A DNA stretch of 64,000 nucleotides, taken from Donghicola tyrosinivorans. Lineage in GTDB: Bacteria > Pseudomonadota > Alphaproteobacteria > Rhodobacterales > Rhodobacteraceae. Positions 62,739 to 64,000 of the stretch are shown piece after piece. The notes beneath the pieces were generated by a model. It searched no databases and had not been told where the DNA came from. It worked only from the letters and a program-made list of their open reading frames with translations. The stretch lies in the NCBI RefSeq assembly GCF_003003355.1, contig NZ_PVTQ01000016.1, positions 1 through 64,000 on the forward strand, written 5' to 3'. Made by a program: the position numbers and the translations under genes. Position 1 is the stretch's first letter, and each line of letters opens with the position of its first letter.

Positions 62739-63064
62739 GCTGGACCGATATCGCTGCATTGGACGACATCCCCCTGCGCGGGGCACGGATCGTCAAAACC
62801 CACGCGGGTTGCGTCGCGGTGTTCCGCACCGACGAGAACGAGGTCTATGCCGTCAGTGACACCTGCCCCCACAAGGGCGGGCCTCTGAGCGAAGGCATCG
62901 TGCACGGCAAAAAGGTGACCTGCCCGCTGCACAACTGGGTTTTCAGCCTAGAGACAGGCGAGGCGCAGGGCGCCGACGAAGGCCAGATCGCAACCTATTC
63001 GGTCCGCGTCGAGAATGGACGCGTGCTGATGGACCTCAGCCAGATCAGCAAGGTGGCAGCATGA
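62735..63064 (+). CDS. nirD: Nitrite reductase small subunit NirD with Rieske motif
   Basis: A 109-residue Rieske-fold subunit of NirBD. Unlike E. coli NirD, which as I recall lacks the cluster ligands, this one keeps the full Rieske pattern: CPHKGGPL and, 16 residues after the His, CPLHNW. It may therefore carry its own [2Fe-2S] centre. It overlaps nirB (ATGA) and nasA by 4 nt. Confidence 0.93.
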   Translation: MSWTDIAALDDIPLRGARIVKTHAGCVAVFRTDENEVYAVSDTCPHKGGPLSEGIVHGKKVTCPLHNWVFSLETGEAQGADEGQIATYSVRVENGRVLMDLSQISKVAA

Positions 63065-64000
63065 TGGACGGTGCAGACCTACCCCGACACATTCCCCGTC
63101 GTTCGGCGAATATCTCTGCCGGTCCTACGGTCTGCACCACCTGTCCCTACTGCGGCGTTGGCTGCGGCGTGCTTGCCACGCCCGACGCCACTGGCGGCCT
63201 GACGGTCAAGGGTGACCCCAACCACCCTGCGAACCTTGGCCGCCTTTGCTCCAAGGGCTCGGCCCTTGGAGAAACCACCGACCTTGGCGATCGCCTGCTT
63301 GAGCCGAAGTTCAAGGGCCAACCCATCGGCTGGAACGATGCGCTGGATATGGTCGCGCGCAAGTTCAATGACGCTATCGAAGCCCACGGGCCAGACAGCG
63401 TAGCGTTTTATGTCTCGGGTCAGCTGCTGACCGAGGATTACTATGTGGCCAACAAGCTGATGAAAGGTTTCATCGGGTCGGCCAATATCGACACAAACTC
63501 CCGCCTCTGCATGGCCTCGACCGTGGCAGGGCACAAACGCGCCTTTGGCACCGACACCGTGCCAGGCACCTATGAAGACCTTGAGACCTGTGACCTGCTG
63601 GTTCTGGTCGGCTCGAATTTGGCATGGTGCCATCCGGTGCTGTACCAGCGCGTTGCCGCAGCCAAGGCCGAGCGTCCCCAGATGAAGGTTATCACCGTGG
63701 ACCCCCGCCGCACGGCGACCACGGATATCAGCGATCTGCATCTGGCGCTGCAACCGGGATCAGACGTGGCCCTGTTCAACTACCTGCTGGCCGAGATTAT
63801 CCGCCGCGATGCTGTGGATCAGGCGTGGGTCGATGCTCATATCGAAGGTTTCGACGATGCTGTTGCCGCCGCCCAAGCGGGCGATGCCAGCGTCACCGGC
63901 CTTAGCGATCCGGACCTGACCGCTTTTGCCGACATTTGGATCGGCACCGAGAAAGTCGTGACCATCTTCAGCCAAGGGGTGAACCAGTCCACCTCGGGCA
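63061..64000 (+). CDS. nasA: Assimilatory nitrate reductase catalytic subunit NasA, partial
   Basis: The first 313 codons of a molybdopterin oxidoreductase that reduces nitrate to nitrite; the gene runs off the right edge. The N-terminal [4Fe-4S] motif is CPYCGVGCGVL (Cys28, Cys31, Cys35), with the fourth ligand in GRLCSKGSALG. Later come SANIDTNSRLCMASTVAGHK and ITVDPRRTATTDISDLHLAL, both typical of the NasA/NarB branch. There is no Tat signal, as expected for a cytoplasmic assimilatory enzyme. ATG 63061 overlaps the nirD stop; ATG 63064 is equally possible. Confidence 0.95.
   Translation, partial: MMDGADLPRHIPRRSANISAGPTVCTTCPYCGVGCGVLATPDATGGLTVKGDPNHPANLGRLCSKGSALGETTDLGDRLLEPKFKGQPIGWNDALDMVARKFNDAIEAHGPDSVAFYVSGQLLTEDYYVANKLMKGFIGSANIDTNSRLCMASTVAGHKRAFGTDTVPGTYEDLETCDLLVLVGSNLAWCHPVLYQRVAAAKAERPQMKVITVDPRRTATTDISDLHLALQPGSDVALFNYLLAEIIRRDAVDQAWVDAHIEGFDDAVAAAQAGDASVTGLSDPDLTAFADIWIGTEKVVTIFSQGVNQSTSG

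Noticed and set aside
1-64000. CRISPR arrays, tRNA or rRNA genes, insertion sequences, attachment sites
   Set aside because: I read both strands for regular spaced repeats, cloverleaf ends with CCA-type acceptor context, transposase motifs and tRNA-flanked duplications and found none I could support.

Overview
The window reads as chromosomal DNA of a GC-rich alphaproteobacterium, most likely Rhodobacteraceae (roseobacter group). This rests on the Flp pilins with a VTVDWVVL core, the NepR-EcfG-PhyR general stress system, the ValRS with a long insert, TRAP and betaine transporters, the NasT/NasS nitrate regulators and an Anbu peptidase cluster. I see no tRNA, rRNA, CRISPR array, insertion sequence or prophage. 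The right end cuts the nitrate reductase gene.

Layout. 0.1-1.4 kb (-): a small secreted protein and a lytic transglycosylase. 1.8-13.7 kb (+): a Tad/Flp pilus locus with two prepilins, CpaB, secretin, OmpA-type lipoprotein, CpaE, CpaF, TadB, TadC, two TPR lipoproteins, prepilin peptidase and an uncharacterised wHTH-AAA+ ATPase. The minor pilins TadE/F/G are not in the window. 13.7-17.6 kb: the helicase and phosphoesterase of the ligase-associated repair set, then a membrane LytTR regulator. 18-22.3 kb: valS and a HisC-like aminotransferase. 22.5-28.9 kb: a glycine-betaine-type ABC importer and a TRAP importer. 29.1-38.3 kb: a chemotaxis operon with STAS-like protein, CheY, CheA, CheW, MCP, CheW, CheR, CheB and a soluble MCP-like protein with CheZ-like features. 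38.4-46.7 kb: a general stress response island with nepR-ecfG-kinase, divergent phyR, and probable regulon members (entericidin, ExoD, Dps, DUF1328, DUF883, holin-like protein, lipid kinase). Several members have GGAAC-N16/17-CGTT promoters, and one such promoter faces a probable unannotated small RNA. 46.7-53.4 kb: Anbu, alpha-E, ATP-grasp and a divergent transglutaminase/DUF2126 protein. 53.6-64 kb: assimilatory nitrate/nitrite genes nasT, nasS, an attenuator leader, a nitrate ABC transporter, a globin, NirB, NirD and NasA.

How the parts work together. NasS and NasT should read nitrate and release the leader terminator before the transporter, so that NasA reduces nitrate to nitrite and NirBD reduces nitrite to ammonium. 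EcfG, held by NepR and released by phosphorylated PhyR, should fire the promoters scattered through 39.2-44.9 kb. Hairpins follow the first, high-demand product (pilin or substrate-binding protein) in four operons, which suggests a shared way of setting protein ratios.

The observations I rate highest are the CheZ-like protein at 36.6-38.3 kb, the candidate EcfG-dependent sRNA at 44.45-44.55 kb, the ANTAR-type nas leader at 55.35-55.59 kb, and two start regions buried in RNA hairpins (cpaE and the DEXH helicase). All functions are inferred by reading the sequence; no database search or folding program was run.
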